NCBI GenBank assembly: GCA_013397865.1
Contig: VZTI01003895.1
Coordinates: 146,775-210,774, forward strand
DNA length: 64,000 nt
Direction of reading: 5' to 3'
From: Struthidea cinerea
Lineage: Eukaryota; Chordata; Aves; Passeriformes; Corcoracidae
Under the pieces are notes generated by a model. It did no database searches and was not told the origin of the DNA. It saw only the letters and a list, made by a program, of their open reading frames with translations. A program made the translations under genes and the position numbers. Positions 1 through 12,772 of this stretch are shown piece by piece (within the stretch, counting starts at the first letter, position 1; each line of letters starts with the position of its first letter).

Positions 1-3000
1 TTCTGAAAAAACTGCTTAATTTTCCCATGATCAGTGCAATAAGTACATACTGTCCTGTGCTATTTCCAGCATTCCTTAAAAGGATAAGGTGTGACTCAAA
101 CTTTTTGCTTGTAGTTGCCAAACCAATAATGTAACTGAATAAATTTCCTTCTTTTCTCTCTAACCCTCTCTCATTTTGCTTTATTTCCAGTCTTCCTAAC
201 TCATTGATACACCCTAAGTTTTGATTTTTTTTCTAAATCTGCATGAAGGTTTTCAGGGTTAGGTTTTTCTTTTGTGCTTTGTTTTTTGAGTGACTGTTAA
301 TACTACAGTTCTATATTAGTCTCACTTTACCATCTGCATCATATAAATACACACAAAAATTGTCAAACAAATTGCAGTGTACAGGAGTCAGGCGTTTGTC
401 TTGATGATATACAGTCATATCCCCAGCAGCATATCCTTAATTTAACAAAGTTTTATAATTAAATCATGCAAGCTGGTTCCTCATTAAGGATCATTGGCCT
501 GATTACAATGACAAGTACAATTAACATTTGGGTAACACCTGATTTTTGGTACTGGTATTTCATCACTGTCATAGAACTTGCCCACTGTAATGACCCCGAC
601 TTTCTCTACTATAGCCATATCTTTTTGAACCTAAAAGGAGACCTTTCACTTGGCTAAATCATTTCAGCCCTATTGGAATTTATTTTTAGACAGATATATT
701 CATTAATTACTATATTAGAAAGTGAATAACTATGTTAATTTAGTTTAAAATGATGGGTTGCATGACCTTATACATTAATGAGTTGAAGATTTGCTGAAGA
801 AAACCCTCAATATCTTAGCAACTTACCCACAGCAGCCCAGTTTTAAAGAAGGAAGGACAGAGAAGGCAGCTCTCCTAAGAGAGTCACACTAGGAGCTGAT
901 AATCAGGAGACTTCTTCTATGTATTGCTAGGTTTACTTTTATAAAGACTTCCACATTTTCACTCCTTATGAAAGATAGTGGAAAATGTCTCGGAGGAATG
1001 AAATAAGTAGTTTTTTCCTGATGGAAGTGTCATGGGAAAAGTTCAAGGTTCAACACTCAGTTCCTTAGTTTGTGTAAGCGTTTGTGTGAAACATTGGGCA
1101 TATCAGTTCTTCCGTGACTCCACGCTTGAAGCACATAGGCTTCAAGTTGATTGCCTCCTTTTATTCAAGGGTCTCTGTGCTAGAGATTACAGCTAGGACA
1201 CTGGTCTGCAGAGTCACCCTGTTACTGTTTTGCATTTGTGTTAGCTTCACACTGTATTGACAGAGTCCCAGAGACTGATGGGTAACTAAAAGTTGAAGAC
1301 ATACATGGATTTTCAGTTTGTACTGTTTTTCTTTTAGTTTTATCTAAACTATATCACCTGTATTCAACAAGAACAAGAGGCTCTGAGGTTCAATACATTG
1401 AGTTCCTACCCAAGTAGCCAGACTGATCAAAGTTTCGGAGAGGGTCTTTATTCTCTTCTTTTATGTACAACCCATTAACTGAAAGAATTATCCATGTTTG
1501 TATAATTTAATGAAAATTAATGACTATTAAGAAAGCTCTAAGAGAGAATAAATACATAAGAGTTAAACAAAATACTGCTTCCTGCCTTCCTTCTTTCCTT
1601 TCATTTGTTGTTTTTAATGAATGCATCGCATGGTTACTGAGGAGCTATGATCAATATCACCTGGAAAGCAGTAGATAAAGAAAATGAAACCAACCCAACC
1701 TTCAGAGTGACATTTTTTGACTTTGACCTCAAAAAATACATGTTATTCCCCACATCCCAGTGCATGTATTAGGTTTCGAAGAAACATGGCAAAATATTGT
1801 GAAAAAAAGTAAAAGTAGGGAGGGAGCTTTCAGCAATTTCTTGGCTTTCTGTTTGTCTTCAGTAAGCTAGACTGATGTGTGGAAGCAAAAAATGTAACAT
1901 TTCTTATAGGTTCTTCTGATGGGTGATTTACCTGGGGGAGCTGTTTGCAGTTTATCCTGTGTTACCAAATAAGAAAGGATATGGGATGAGCACCGGGAAT
2001 CCAGACAGCCTTGTGCCTTGGCATGGCTAGGGCAGCAAGTCAGGGAAATGCTGGAAAAGACAAAGACAGTGCGTGCGCATCCAGGGAAAACTCCTGGAGT
2101 GCCTACAAGACAATACAGGAGGAACAGGCATGGCAAACAGAAAATTATCATCTGAGTGGAGGCAAGAGGGAGGATGCAGGGACACACAGCCACGATTCAC
2201 CAGGGAGACAAAAGAAAGTCATTCTGGCTTGCAGCAGGAATCTCTAGGTTCCCATCAAGCCTTAACGCTTGCTGGGTGAGAGCAAGGTCACAGGGAAAAG
2301 ATGCAGAAGACAGAGAAAGGATGGATTTTAAGCTGTGATACAGAAAAAAATGAACAAAAGAATGAAAGAAAGAGAACAGTACTATGTTCACTTTAGAAAC
2401 AAAGTCCAAACATGTCAGCTTCCAAGGCCTCACTAACTCCAATACAAACTCTTTCTTCCAAGGTACTTCTTCCTGAGGACCTTTCTTATTGCCCAAGTTG
2501 GAAAAATACTGATCCTTTCTCATTTCAGGACCCCAGCATGCTGGTGTGGTGCAAAAACAGACAAACAAAACGATTGTCTTAATGCTCACTTCAAGGGAAG
2601 CCCCAACATGAACATCTGAAAAAAATGCCCCATTGCTTCCAGATATTTTCATGCAGTGTATTAAATTCTTTATCAGAAAAAGCCTTGAACTAAAGTAATA
2701 ATTTTCTTTTTTCTTCATGAACAACTATACTTAAATGTCTGGGGGGTCCTCATTTCTTGGATCTTTTTTCAGGACACTCTAAAACATTGCGTGGGCTTTC
2801 TCCGGGGAGCCTGTCCTGAAGATGTGCAAACACAGCCAGTACTGTCATCCTGCCACTTTTCATAGTGTTACTGCGAGTCTCAAAACATATGGTGTTTTTC
2901 TTAAAGCTTCAGCTACCAGAGTAATGACTGTTTGCTGTTTACTTAGGTTATCAGCCATGGAGATTTTAATATTGTGGCATTTCACAGATCTTACTTGTGC

Positions 3001-3019
3001 AAGGCAGAAACCCATCAAA
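1..3019. other. Unique AT-rich sequence, no gene recognised
   Basis: I see no gene, RNA or recognisable mobile element here. There is a short pyrimidine-rich CCTT-like run near 1580-1604. The longest open frame of the whole window lies on the minus strand at 2197-2724 (175 codons, starting at TTG, with an ATG at 2716-2718). Its product has a patchy composition with hydrophobic F- and S-rich blocks and no motif I know, so I treat it as a chance frame. Confidence 0.6.
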
Positions 3020-3105
3020 TCCTGATTTTACAAGTGAAGAACCAAGGCCATGGAAAGATTAAGAAGTCTAAGGTCACAGAGAAAATCTGATGTACCCAGG
3101 TTTTT
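3020..3105 (+). mobile_element. Probable MIR-type SINE relic
   Basis: The stretch reads like the core and 3' half of an amniote MIR element. It contains blocks equivalent to the MIR signature, in order: a TTTTACA.GTGA-like block, an AAAGATTAAG block and the AAGGTCACA block at about 3068-3077, followed by a CCCAGGTT-like block near 3095. The match is by eye and diverged, as expected for a family that stopped moving before the bird lineage diversified. MIR elements are non-autonomous SINEs with no coding capacity. It could also be a chance resemblance; a RepeatMasker run with the MIR consensus would decide. Confidence 0.5.
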
Positions 3106-6100
3106 CCAAGTTCTTTAGGCTATTGTCCAAAACACTGATTCATATTTTATTCAGCTTTCATGTAAGATTAGGAAGCAAACAGAAGACTAGAATAATTTGA
3201 TAATGCAAAATGACTGAAAAGGTTACATCTAAAATCTTAAGGTTCTAAAGAGAAATAAGAACAAATATTATTTCTTCTTTTGACCCTTAAAATTTTTTCA
3301 TTCCATTTAGGTCTTGAAGTTAGTAATTCTGTTATACCCTCCAGCATGAGAAAAAGAGGAGTTTTAAAAGAGCAAGAACACCCTTCACAGTATTTCTTAA
3401 GTTATACTCTTATGATAGAAGACTTGTTGAACTTCATGACCAGATTATAATGATGCAACCAATCATGGCTATAAGTCTTATTAAAAGCATAATAACCAGG
3501 CTGTAGCATGTTCAGTGCTCAGGAGGCCAGTGGAAAGAAATGACAGGTTTTGAAGTGACTGACAAGGACATGACAAAGACCATTTCTGTCCTGATTCAGG
3601 AGAAGCTGACCTTTTAAAAGCATTTCTGCTTGAGAACACTGACCTACCAATACAGTGAGTGCCCCTTGTATGCTAAAAATGCTCAAACACAGCAAAGAAA
3701 AGAATCACCTGAGAAAAGAAAGAAATGTTCCCCGTAAGAAAGGTGATAAAGTAGTTAACTTAGCAATAACCTTTTGACCCTTTTACTTCAGAAGAAAGGT
3801 GTCATATCCAGACTAGATCTATAGTACCCTTTCCCACAGAAAGGATGTCAGTATCAGGAACTCCCCTTTGCAATTTTCCCTTATCTTGAGGTATACAGGG
3901 GGAGGAGAGCTGCTCAAGAGTTTGCACAGATCTCAGGGCAGAATTGAAGCAGTGATACAAAATTAAATGTTACAAAATGCAATAAACTAAATATAAGCTT
4001 TCCCTTTGCTTCATTTTCCCTTTGCCTTTGCAGACCCAGTAGAAAGCCAGCAGAAGTATAATTTTTGCCCTTCCAAACCAAAGTGAAACAAGGTACGGAA
4101 GCATCCTAATTCCAGACTAAGGAACTGAGATCATATGGAAACCCAGCTTTTTGCTGACACGGGTCCATGTTTCTTCCTTAAGTTTTACAACTGCTCATTA
4201 TTTGTTATTTTCCATTTTTTTGACTGAAGCACATTATCTTTGGCAGCCTTGGCCCTAACTTATTTGACTCCTCAATGAGAAGGCACATTTATTAAAGCAC
4301 ATAAAATACATTTTACTGAATTTTTTTTCTTCCCTGTTTTCAGAGCCATGTTATGCTGCTGCCCATTCAGAGTTTAATAGCTAAAAGGAATGTATTCTAG
4401 CTCTTGATTCCCCATCCAAGAGTCCTTTAACAGGCTATTTTAGCTGTCCTGGTCAGTAACCTTACCTAAGAAGTAATTTTTAGGCCTCTCTTCCATTCAA
4501 ATCATTCTGACAAACAGCAGCTACTGAGCAATTTGGACCTCCTTGAGCATACTCTAGGGCTTGCTTTTCACCGAGATGAAATTACAGCACTTTATATCTT
4601 TGTTTTCTACCCTTTTATTTTCTCCTTGCATTCAAAGAAAAAAAATCTGGCTGCCTACAAGTAGTGGCCAAAATACTAAAGAAAGCAGGCTACTAATTGC
4701 AAAGGCAGTGGAAAAAACCAGGAATCTAGTGTTAGAAGTCTTTGAGCTGGGACAGAACTTACTTGCTGCTGTAACATACATGCATATAAAACTGTGAATT
4801 TCATTTCCAATTCTGCTAAAAAATGAGTTAGTAAAAGGCAAGGGCAGCATGATTTGCATTGTGGAAAAGAAAACACTGAAAACTTACAACCTTCTAGAGA
4901 GCAAAACTAACTCTGATGCTTCTGACAAGACAATTTCTTTCCTGATTATGCTTGAGAGATGATAAAAGTTAGAGAAAAATCCTAGAAATGCTGAACTGAA
5001 GAAGTACACTTGCTAACTGCTCTGACAGCCTGCTCTCTGATCTTAGAAAATTTGAGCACACTGAGCATGGCAGTGTTGTGATCTGTGTCTTGAGTGCTTT
5101 GTATTGCTTGAGAAAATACACTTATGAAAAATAAATTTATACATAGTAACTGTGGAATACAAAGTCTGCAAGGCCTGGGCTTTATAATGGTGTTTAATTT
5201 TGACTGAAAGGGGATTACACATAAACCAAAATTAAATGGGAGATCACAGGCAATTATGTGAAGTCTTCTAAAGTCTGTATTCCTTTTCTACCGGGGGAGT
5301 AAACATACTGAGAAAATCTCTAACACTCATAGCAAACACTTCCAGCATAACTGCAGCCTTACCTACTCTGACATTAGAAGAAGCAAAATGCTGTGGCTCT
5401 CCCATGACAAGTGATGAAACTTCTGAATACAGCGAACAGTTCAAAGCTTCTCACTAATATTAGTGCCACTGTGCATTCCCAGAGGATTCAAACTCACAGA
5501 AGTACTGTGTCTCTTGCAAATGTATATCATAGTTACCTTTGATAAGCACAGGGTGTAATCATTGGAGGGTGTTACCCGTTTAGACACATAAGTATGTAAG
5601 TACAAATACTTATATAAACTAGACATTAAAAAGTATTCCTCATGTAATATAAGTACTTGCATTGATCACAAAATCTAAGGCCATATCAATGATTTGACTT
5701 TTAAAGTTAATTTGGAGTGCTGCCTCTGGAATATTTATTTCTTCATTCTCCCTATGTACAAAACTAAGGTTAATCAAAGTCCTCAAGGCCTGGACTGTTT
5801 TCCTGTGATGGGGTGAAAGGCTCACACATATTTCAATCTCACCCCACTACAGGCTGGAGAGCAATCAGAGGCTGACCAGGTTCTGGAGTTTGGAGACACT
5901 CACAATTTAATGGATTAGTACTTCCAAGAGCAGAAGTTTTATGTCATGTATGCATAACTAATTATTGTATAAAATAGTTTTATCAGATTTTGTTCATCCT
6001 TTCCAAGCCATTATTCCTGACTGTGGTTCTCACACAGCTGCATTTCAGCTGCAAACTGTTTCACGGAGAGAAAAATCAGCTTTTTTTTAATGCAAATGTC

Positions 6101-7561
6101 CCTATAACTCCTGTTAGTAGTATTCTGTGATAAAACTAGGAAGGGGTTAACTTCCCAAGGTATTTAATATGTCCCTTTTCACTTCTTTTTGTCAAAACAC
6201 CCATTCTTAAGAATAAGAGAATTTAGTATTCAAATTGATTTTTCCCCCATTCTTTGACTTTGTATAAATTTGCATAATGCAATTCATTATCATTTTCATG
6301 TTGACTTTATAACCTGTATGGCCAGGTTCATCAGCTAGTATGTCACTGTGAGAGTAGATCAATCATTTAAGCCAATTTTGCCTGTCATACTAATTGTTGA
6401 CAAAGATTAATTGCTTATATTGCAATAATATTAGCAAGTTCTGCCAGAAGTCAAATCTCTCCTATCCCTCCCAGATCCACCTTCAGTACAGCTTGTGGTC
6501 TGAGGTAATTAATTCTGAGTGCATTTTTACCCTAAAAATTTAAAAATGGAGAAACGTTTTTCATATGCTTCTTGCGTAGAAAAACAACTGCAATCCACTA
6601 CAATATGTCAAAATGCTACAGCCAAGATGTTCTTCTCTCTCCTGTTAAAACCTGTGGAACAATCACAGAATATATTATGACTCAGAAAAAATTACTATAA
6701 TGTACAATAACATCCCAGGAGGAATGAGTTTTCTATTCCCTGTGTTGGTGAATTGGGAAAACCCTTCTTGAAACAGCTTTATGTCTACAAAACATCTATT
6801 TATCATTCCTTTTATGATAAAAAAAGAGCTCTCATAAATAATTCTGCTTGTATTTTCTTGGTAGCAAAAGATTTATTTCTAAGCACCTGAATTTCTGTTA
6901 AAAGTTCATACATGTTCCCTCTTTCCCTGGTGGCTTCACTGGAGAGACACTGAAAATTTAGGACCAGGTGCCTGCAAAGGAGATCTGTCATGAGGTACTG
7001 CATCAGAGAGAAATCCTCACTGGTAGGAACCAACTTATCTAAATTCTTAATGATCTGAATCCTCAAGATGGGTTTATTTAGTGGAACTCTCAGACAGAAA
7101 TGTGAAACATTTTCCTGGGACTGTCTACATTTTTGCAAAACACATTTGATGATGGAACCTCACTGGCCTGTATCATTAATAGCTTGGTATGTGGGAGAAA
7201 TGATTGTTGCTTAGGGGACGTTACCCAAGGAAGATCCCCTCTGCTTGCAAGTTGGTGAGGGTCTTCAGTAAATTAAAAAAGAGAAGACTGAGTGGAAGAT
7301 CTTGAACTCTGCAGAGATTTCAGACTTTTTAGTGATCTCAGTTCCAATCTAGGGAATTCTGCTGATGCCTTCAGCAAAGTTCCCAGGACACTTCAAGCTG
7401 ATCCTAATTCTCTGTCAGCAATACTCACAGCTTACACAGTGATGTCAGGTTGAATAAACTGTAGGCAAAGGGTTGAAAGTCACTTGAAACTTTCCTTCCT
7501 ATGAAAAATCTCTACTTAGCATTCAGAATTAGACCTCTTTTTTCTTTTCCATTTTTTTCTC
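3106..7561. other. Unique AT-rich sequence, no gene recognised
   Basis: Nothing here is a recognisable gene or repeat. A minus-strand open frame at 6812-7138 (108 codons) has a fairly protein-like mix of residues, but it resembles no family I know and has no flanking exon that I can identify. An octamer motif (ATTTGCAT at 6268-6275) overlaps a near-palindrome, but that octamer occurs by chance at this scale. Confidence 0.55.
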
Positions 7562-7657
7562 CTTTTCTTTTCTTTTCTTTTCTTTTCTTTTCTTTTCTTT
7601 TCTTTTCTTTTCTTTTCTTTTCTTTTCTTTTCTTTTCTTTTCTTTTCTTTTTTTTTT
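7562..7657 (+). repeat. (CTTTT)n microsatellite with T-tail
   Basis: There are eighteen uninterrupted CTTTT units from 7562, the last one running into a T-tract that ends at 7657. One strand is pure pyrimidine and the other pure purine. The open frames read through it on both strands are products of the repeat and are not genes. Uninterrupted pentamer arrays of this length are normally length-polymorphic. Confidence 0.98.
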
Positions 7658-10600
7658 GGCCTTTTGGGATTGAAAAGAAATTCTGACCCTTGAACAACTT
7701 CTGAGCAGCTTTCTTGAGGGAAATTTGTGGTGGTGTTTTGCTAAAGATACAAAAAGGAACAAGAAAACAACAGCAGATTTAGAAAACTTGGTGCTCCAGA
7801 GAAATCCGGAGCCAGACTAGGAGAACTCAGCAAGTTCATTAAAACAGTGGATGATATCCACACTACTTGAATCTATTGGAAACCATTAGAATGGTGTGTT
7901 TATGAATTAGACACTGGGATGAACATTACAACAAAGTAGGGAAGTTTAACTTGTAGTTTAACTTTTCACTGTGTTTAGAGGATTCACAGCCTATCAAGCC
8001 TGATGGTTGTCTCCTTGTCTCCAGCAGAGAGACAGGTGGTATTTTTCAAAAGTTGGCATAATTCCAAAATATGCCTATTGCCAGAGCTGCTGAACTCTGG
8101 CGGGAGAGAGTGTGAAACTTAATTAGTTATGGACAACTCTTCCCAATATTTATTCCTACAACTGAGTTCTGTGATGAATTTGTTGTTATTCATAAAGCTG
8201 AGTGAAAGTGGGAACCTTCCATATGGTAAACTTTTATATCTAAAACTAATAGATGAAAGCATTTTTCAACTTTTTCATAAAGAAAGAAATACTAAGAATT
8301 TTCAGAATAAGGTATAAGAATTTTGCACTGCATATTAACTCTTACAAATCCCTTATATTAAAATAGTCAAAAATGCAGAAAATCAAATTTAAATATAGAA
8401 GTACATTTCCCTAAATTAATTCCAATGACTCTGATAAAAATCCATTATATATATTATTTCAGCCGTATCTCTTGGGAAATTTGCATTTAAACATTTGTGA
8501 AAAATCAGACTGACTGTGATGTCACACTTTGTAAATAACTCCAGTATTAAATGCTGCAATCTTGACCAGCAACACAGTGTGAATACAGAATGGAACACTC
8601 ATATTGCACCATACTATATACATTTTATTTCAGATATTTTTTGTTCTAATTTAATAGAAGTTGTAGTGTTTTCTAAAGATGAAACTGTGATTACTTTAAT
8701 GTGGCAAGAAGTCAATGCCATATTTTAGTGAAAAGAATGTCACGTTCTAAGCCTTTGTGTTTTCACTGAAAGAGTTATTTCTTTTTCTCTTTGGGTCATT
8801 AATGATGGTGAGCTAACATGACAAACACAGTACACACTGTATTTCACTACAATCTTATATTAACTTCTACTTTAGCAAGAAGGCATTTTTAAACTCCTGG
8901 ATTAGACTCAAAAACACAATGATTTTCTAGGATTTTCAATAATTAATAGAAAAATGTATATTACAAAATTCTGTTGGAGTAGTGGTAGGAAACTTTAAAT
9001 GTCTGAGGGTAAAATATCTAAGTCTTGTGTTGTCATACAAATAAGTGGCCTCCTGTTACAGAAAAGGAAGAAAAACAAAAAGCAGACATTGATTTCTATG
9101 AACCTACCAAGAGAATACTTCTAAAGTAATTTAATTTCTATTCTGCAATAAGATGGATCACTACAGTATGTCTGTTTCTCTCCTCTGATTATAAAGCAGG
9201 TCTAAAAAAAAGCTAGTTTAGATCTAAGCACCTAACTTTTTTTTGTGAGAACAGATGTATCTTACATATCAATGTATACTAAAAATACTTCTCTTCCAAT
9301 AATACGTTTTTTTGAATTATTGAATTTTTTAACGTAGATTTTTTTTCTATAAACAGGAAAATACATTCTCCTGGGACTTCTTAATTTCAGTTACTGTTGA
9401 GATATCCTCACAGGTTTTTTTTTTATTTAGAGAACATTGAGATATGTTTTTTTTCTCCCTCCCATACAGTTTTTCAGAATAGCTCATTAGAAACAAATTA
9501 GGCTTCAATAAAATACAATTAAAACCAACATCCTACTTTGTTAACAAAAGAGACCATTTTGTTTCATATTAGACAATGTGTATTAAAAAAAAGTAATTTC
9601 TGAACAAATAAGAATGAGAATGATTTAAATAGAATAAAGGCAATTCTACATGCATAATGAAATCCAGATTTTCAGTCTTAGGTAGAATTATGTATGGCAT
9701 CATGACTATTTTTTTTCTGAATTTATCAGTTTAAAAAATATGGGGATTGTAAGGCAAGGCTTTGGACATTTATGATAAAGATATGTATTGAAATATAATG
9801 AATGTGGAATTATTTTTTAATCCTCTGCTTAGCTGGTTAACTGAAAGCTAATTACATATTTTTCTGAAAGATACATTTTAGAAAAGTAAATAACTTTTAA
9901 ATTGTATTTATTTTCACTTGGAAAGGAGTGAAAAAAATGGATAAATCAGGAGATGAAAATGAGCTTCAGGTATTCTTCACCAACTTGTCAATTGTTCACG
10001 AACCACAGTTTTCACAGTTATTATTGCACAGCCATTTATAGGACAGAAGCTGAGCCTTTCCAAAAGTGTGAGTTTCTAAAAGTGGCTCATTGAAAAGAGA
10101 GCATAAAAGCCTAGGAAAACACCTTGGTAATATAAATTACTTTTCACTTCCACAAATCTCCTTAAGAAACTTAGCAAAAAGGGGTTGCACAGACAGAAAT
10201 ATAAACAAATGGTTACCTGTGCTTTGCAGAACATTTAATTTTCTCATGTGTTATTAATTACAATGTTTTGCAGTTCTATATTGCTTTCATTCTGAGGATT
10301 TGAAAGTCCTTTTGCAATTAAGAATGAGCTACTGAATGCAAGAAAATAATTTGCTCTAAAATTTCCAGATCAGTAGCATTATTCCAAGACATTTTCTAGC
10401 AGTGTTTTCTGAAGGTAGAAGTAGGTCAAGAGCCACAAACAAATAGTAAATTAAGAATTTTATAGTTTTTACTGGTTTTTATTTTAATCTTCCAGGTTGG
10501 CCTAATTGTGACCTTCTGTTTTAAAGAATGGTATAAAAAGTTTCCTCTCAGAGTGTGAGGAAGGGGAACTAGAGTTGTTAGAAAAATCTTTTATGACAGC

Positions 10601-11340
10601 AGACTTTGAAAAGAACGTCTTGTGCAAATGAAAATGTGATTGCACAACTGGCTATAACAGGCCATGGGGGAAATGAAAACCAAACCAAACCAGTCAAAAA
10701 ATGGTAAACAATTTCTCTGACTCCTGAGTCAATGCAGCTTAGTTACCAGACATTAAAATGCTTTCAGCTCCCCCACAGCAGAGAACATAACAAAAGGGGT
10801 AGTCTTATGCAGGCAGCTGGAAACAGCTGTCATTCACTAATAAAATGCAGAAAGATGAGTTGGCAGGGGCTTTTCTGTTAGTGATGGCGCTAAAGACGAG
10901 CAGGAACACCACTGGATCTTGGTGTCTAATGTTCCCACTTGTGTGCCTACATACACACAGAAATATATATATATACATATAAGTATATGTAAAGGTATAG
11001 GTATATTCAGTCAAAGAAGTCAATTAACACGTGCTGGAATATTTCACCAGTTCCTTTGCTGCACAATGCCATGGCAGACTTTTCTGTAGCAAACTCTACA
11101 TTTAATCATTTGGTAAATTTCCATACATGAACAACTCATGAACTCAGCCAGATGTGTAAAACAGGTAGGGATTTCATTACCATGGGATGATATAAAGTAT
11201 GCTTCTGTAGGAAGTATCAGATTTTTTAAATTATCTTTACAAATAGTATTTACTTCTATTTGTTACCATGAATTACCTTTGCTAATAGTAGTGATAAATA
11301 GACTTACAGGTAATTGATTTTAATATTATTAAAATATTAA
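7658..11340. other. Unique, very AT-rich sequence, no gene recognised
   Basis: This stretch holds many short T-runs (for example near 9240, 9310 and 9420) and a low-complexity AT/TA patch at about 10961-11006. I see no coding exon, CR1 tail or LTR in it. Confidence 0.6.
10961..11006. repeat. AT-rich low-complexity / (TA)n patch
   Basis: A short run of alternating A and T is followed by imperfect TA and GTATA units. It is preceded by a short CA stretch. Confidence 0.85.
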
Positions 11341-11367
11341 AATATTTAAATATTTAATATTAATATT

Positions 11368-11396
11368 AATAGCCAATATTTAAAATATTGGCTATT
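11368..11396. repeat. 29-bp perfect palindrome in AT-rich DNA
   Basis: Two 14-base arms pair perfectly around a single central base; the left arm starts AATAGCCAATATT. The preceding 50 bases are nearly pure A and T (repeats of TTAAATATTAAT type), so the palindrome probably arose in slipping AT-rich DNA, but its arms also contain the non-AT core GCC/GGC. Confidence 0.9.
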
Positions 11397-12643
11397 GAAG
11401 TTACTGCTATTTATTTCTTAAATCCAAAGAGATTACTGGATTTCTCAGAAAAGCCTCTGTAGAATAGCACATGGAATTTTATACTTTCCTTGTGTGTTTC
11501 AGAAGTATCAAAAAATCTGGCTTTGTATATTTGAATTCTGATGATAATTTATTGTGCAATGATACTTTCAGCAATATTCTGGAATCTGCAGGAAATCACA
11601 TCTCTTTTTTGCTTCAATATAAAAGTTCTGTGTTATGTAAATTCCCATTTGCATTCTCAACAACTGTTGGTTCTGGATTTTTGTTGCTGGGTTGTGTTAA
11701 TGATGTTGTTGTTGTTGTTGCTATTGTTGTTTTAATTTCTACCTCTAGTTCATATTTTGTAAAAAAGCCATGTAGTAGTCTTGCAAAAGTAATTATTCCC
11801 TTAGGTTTAGGGAATATTATATTTTTCTTCCACTTAACTCTGTGTGCATGCATGTTTGTGTAAATTTATGTATGGACATTCCAAGACTGTCCAACTCTAA
11901 ACACAGTTTAGACATCTCATGGCTTATTTAGTGACTTTAAATATCTTTCCTACTTAGCCTATTTGTTATCAAGTGATCTGGTAGTGGCTTTCTGATGAGT
12001 TTCCCTGACATGTTTAGTTATGAATTTTATTGAGGAATCTTTTGAGAAGTTCTGACATTTCTAATGTTGACATTGGCATCTGAAATTGGATGTGGAAAAA
12101 TCCCAGGGGTTTGAGAAGTGTCTTGTCTTTGCCATTCAGCTCAGGTGTGGTTGTGATATAATCATCTGAATGCCAAGATTTCTTTTTTGTACTTTGTTTT
12201 TTTCTGGAAAGATGTAACAAACTGACCAAGATAAACTGATCATGAACATCCTAATCTATGGGCTGGGCTGATGCCAATGACCTGGCAACAACAATGGCAA
12301 ATGATGAACTAGAAATACATTGATGACTGGAAGAAGGAAGGTTGAGTGGCTCTGATCAGCCTTTCAGTTCTAATTCACAACCTTAAACAGGGCATGGAGG
12401 GAAGTACTGGGACCAAATACAAGGAGGGGAATAAAAGTGGGAAAGAGTAATCTCTTCTTTATTACTCATTTGAGTGCTAAATGAAATAGTGCATCTTGTC
12501 CTTCTACCTTACATACTAGCAATAACAAAGTAGAGGTTATAACTGATAATAATTTCTGTAAAATGGAGGTAAGAAGGAAGATCTTCACTTCTTTGATGTT
12601 ATTAAGGCAGGGTTTATTATCCCTCAACACAGGGATATCCCTC
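11397..12643. other. Unique sequence, no gene recognised
   Basis: It includes a short GTT triplet run near 11703-11722. The open frames spanning it on both strands (11471-11863 plus, 11614-11853 minus) overlap each other and look like chance frames. I see no recognisable repeat between 11900 and 12640. Confidence 0.55.
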
Positions 12644-12772
12644 AACATTGAGGCTGGAAGGTCATATGGTTTAACGCTCTGCTCAGGGCAGGTCTACCTT
12701 CAAATTAAATCAGGTTGTTCACAACCTCATCCAAGTCAAGGTCTGAATGTCTGCAAAGTTGAAGACCCAAAT
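12644..12772 (-). mobile_element. CR1 LINE 3' fragment, minus strand
   Basis: Read on the plus strand, this is the antisense of the CR1 3' untranslated region. Recognisable blocks are the GGCTGGAAGGTCAT block at 12652-12665, AACGCTCTGCTCAGGGCAGG at 12673-12692, a TCAGGTTGTTCACAACCTC-type block at 12710-12728, and a GTCTGAATGTCTGCAAAG-type block at 12741-12758. CR1 elements are non-LTR retrotransposons, usually cut short at the 5' end. The terminal CR1 octamer repeats cannot be made out, so the 3' edge is eroded. The piece is non-coding and inactive. Confidence 0.85.

Noticed and set aside
2197..2724. Longest open frame in the window, 175 codons, minus strand
   Set aside because: It opens at TTG, its composition is uneven, it has no motif I recognise, and no neighbouring exon or promoter supports it. 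A frame of this size can occur by chance in 64 kb read six ways.
6268..6275. POU octamer ATTTGCAT inside a near-palindrome; further octamers at 23470-23477, about 24898-24905 and 41556-41563
   Set aside because: A few exact octamers are expected by chance in 64 kb of AT-rich DNA, and they are not clustered.
6812..7138. 108-codon minus-strand frame with protein-like composition
   Set aside because: No family recognised, no splice context checked out, and nothing next to it supports a gene. It is less suggestive than 53808-54131.
7501..7762. Three open frames rich in F/S/L or K/R/E
   Set aside because: They are translations of the (CTTTT)n array and carry no information.
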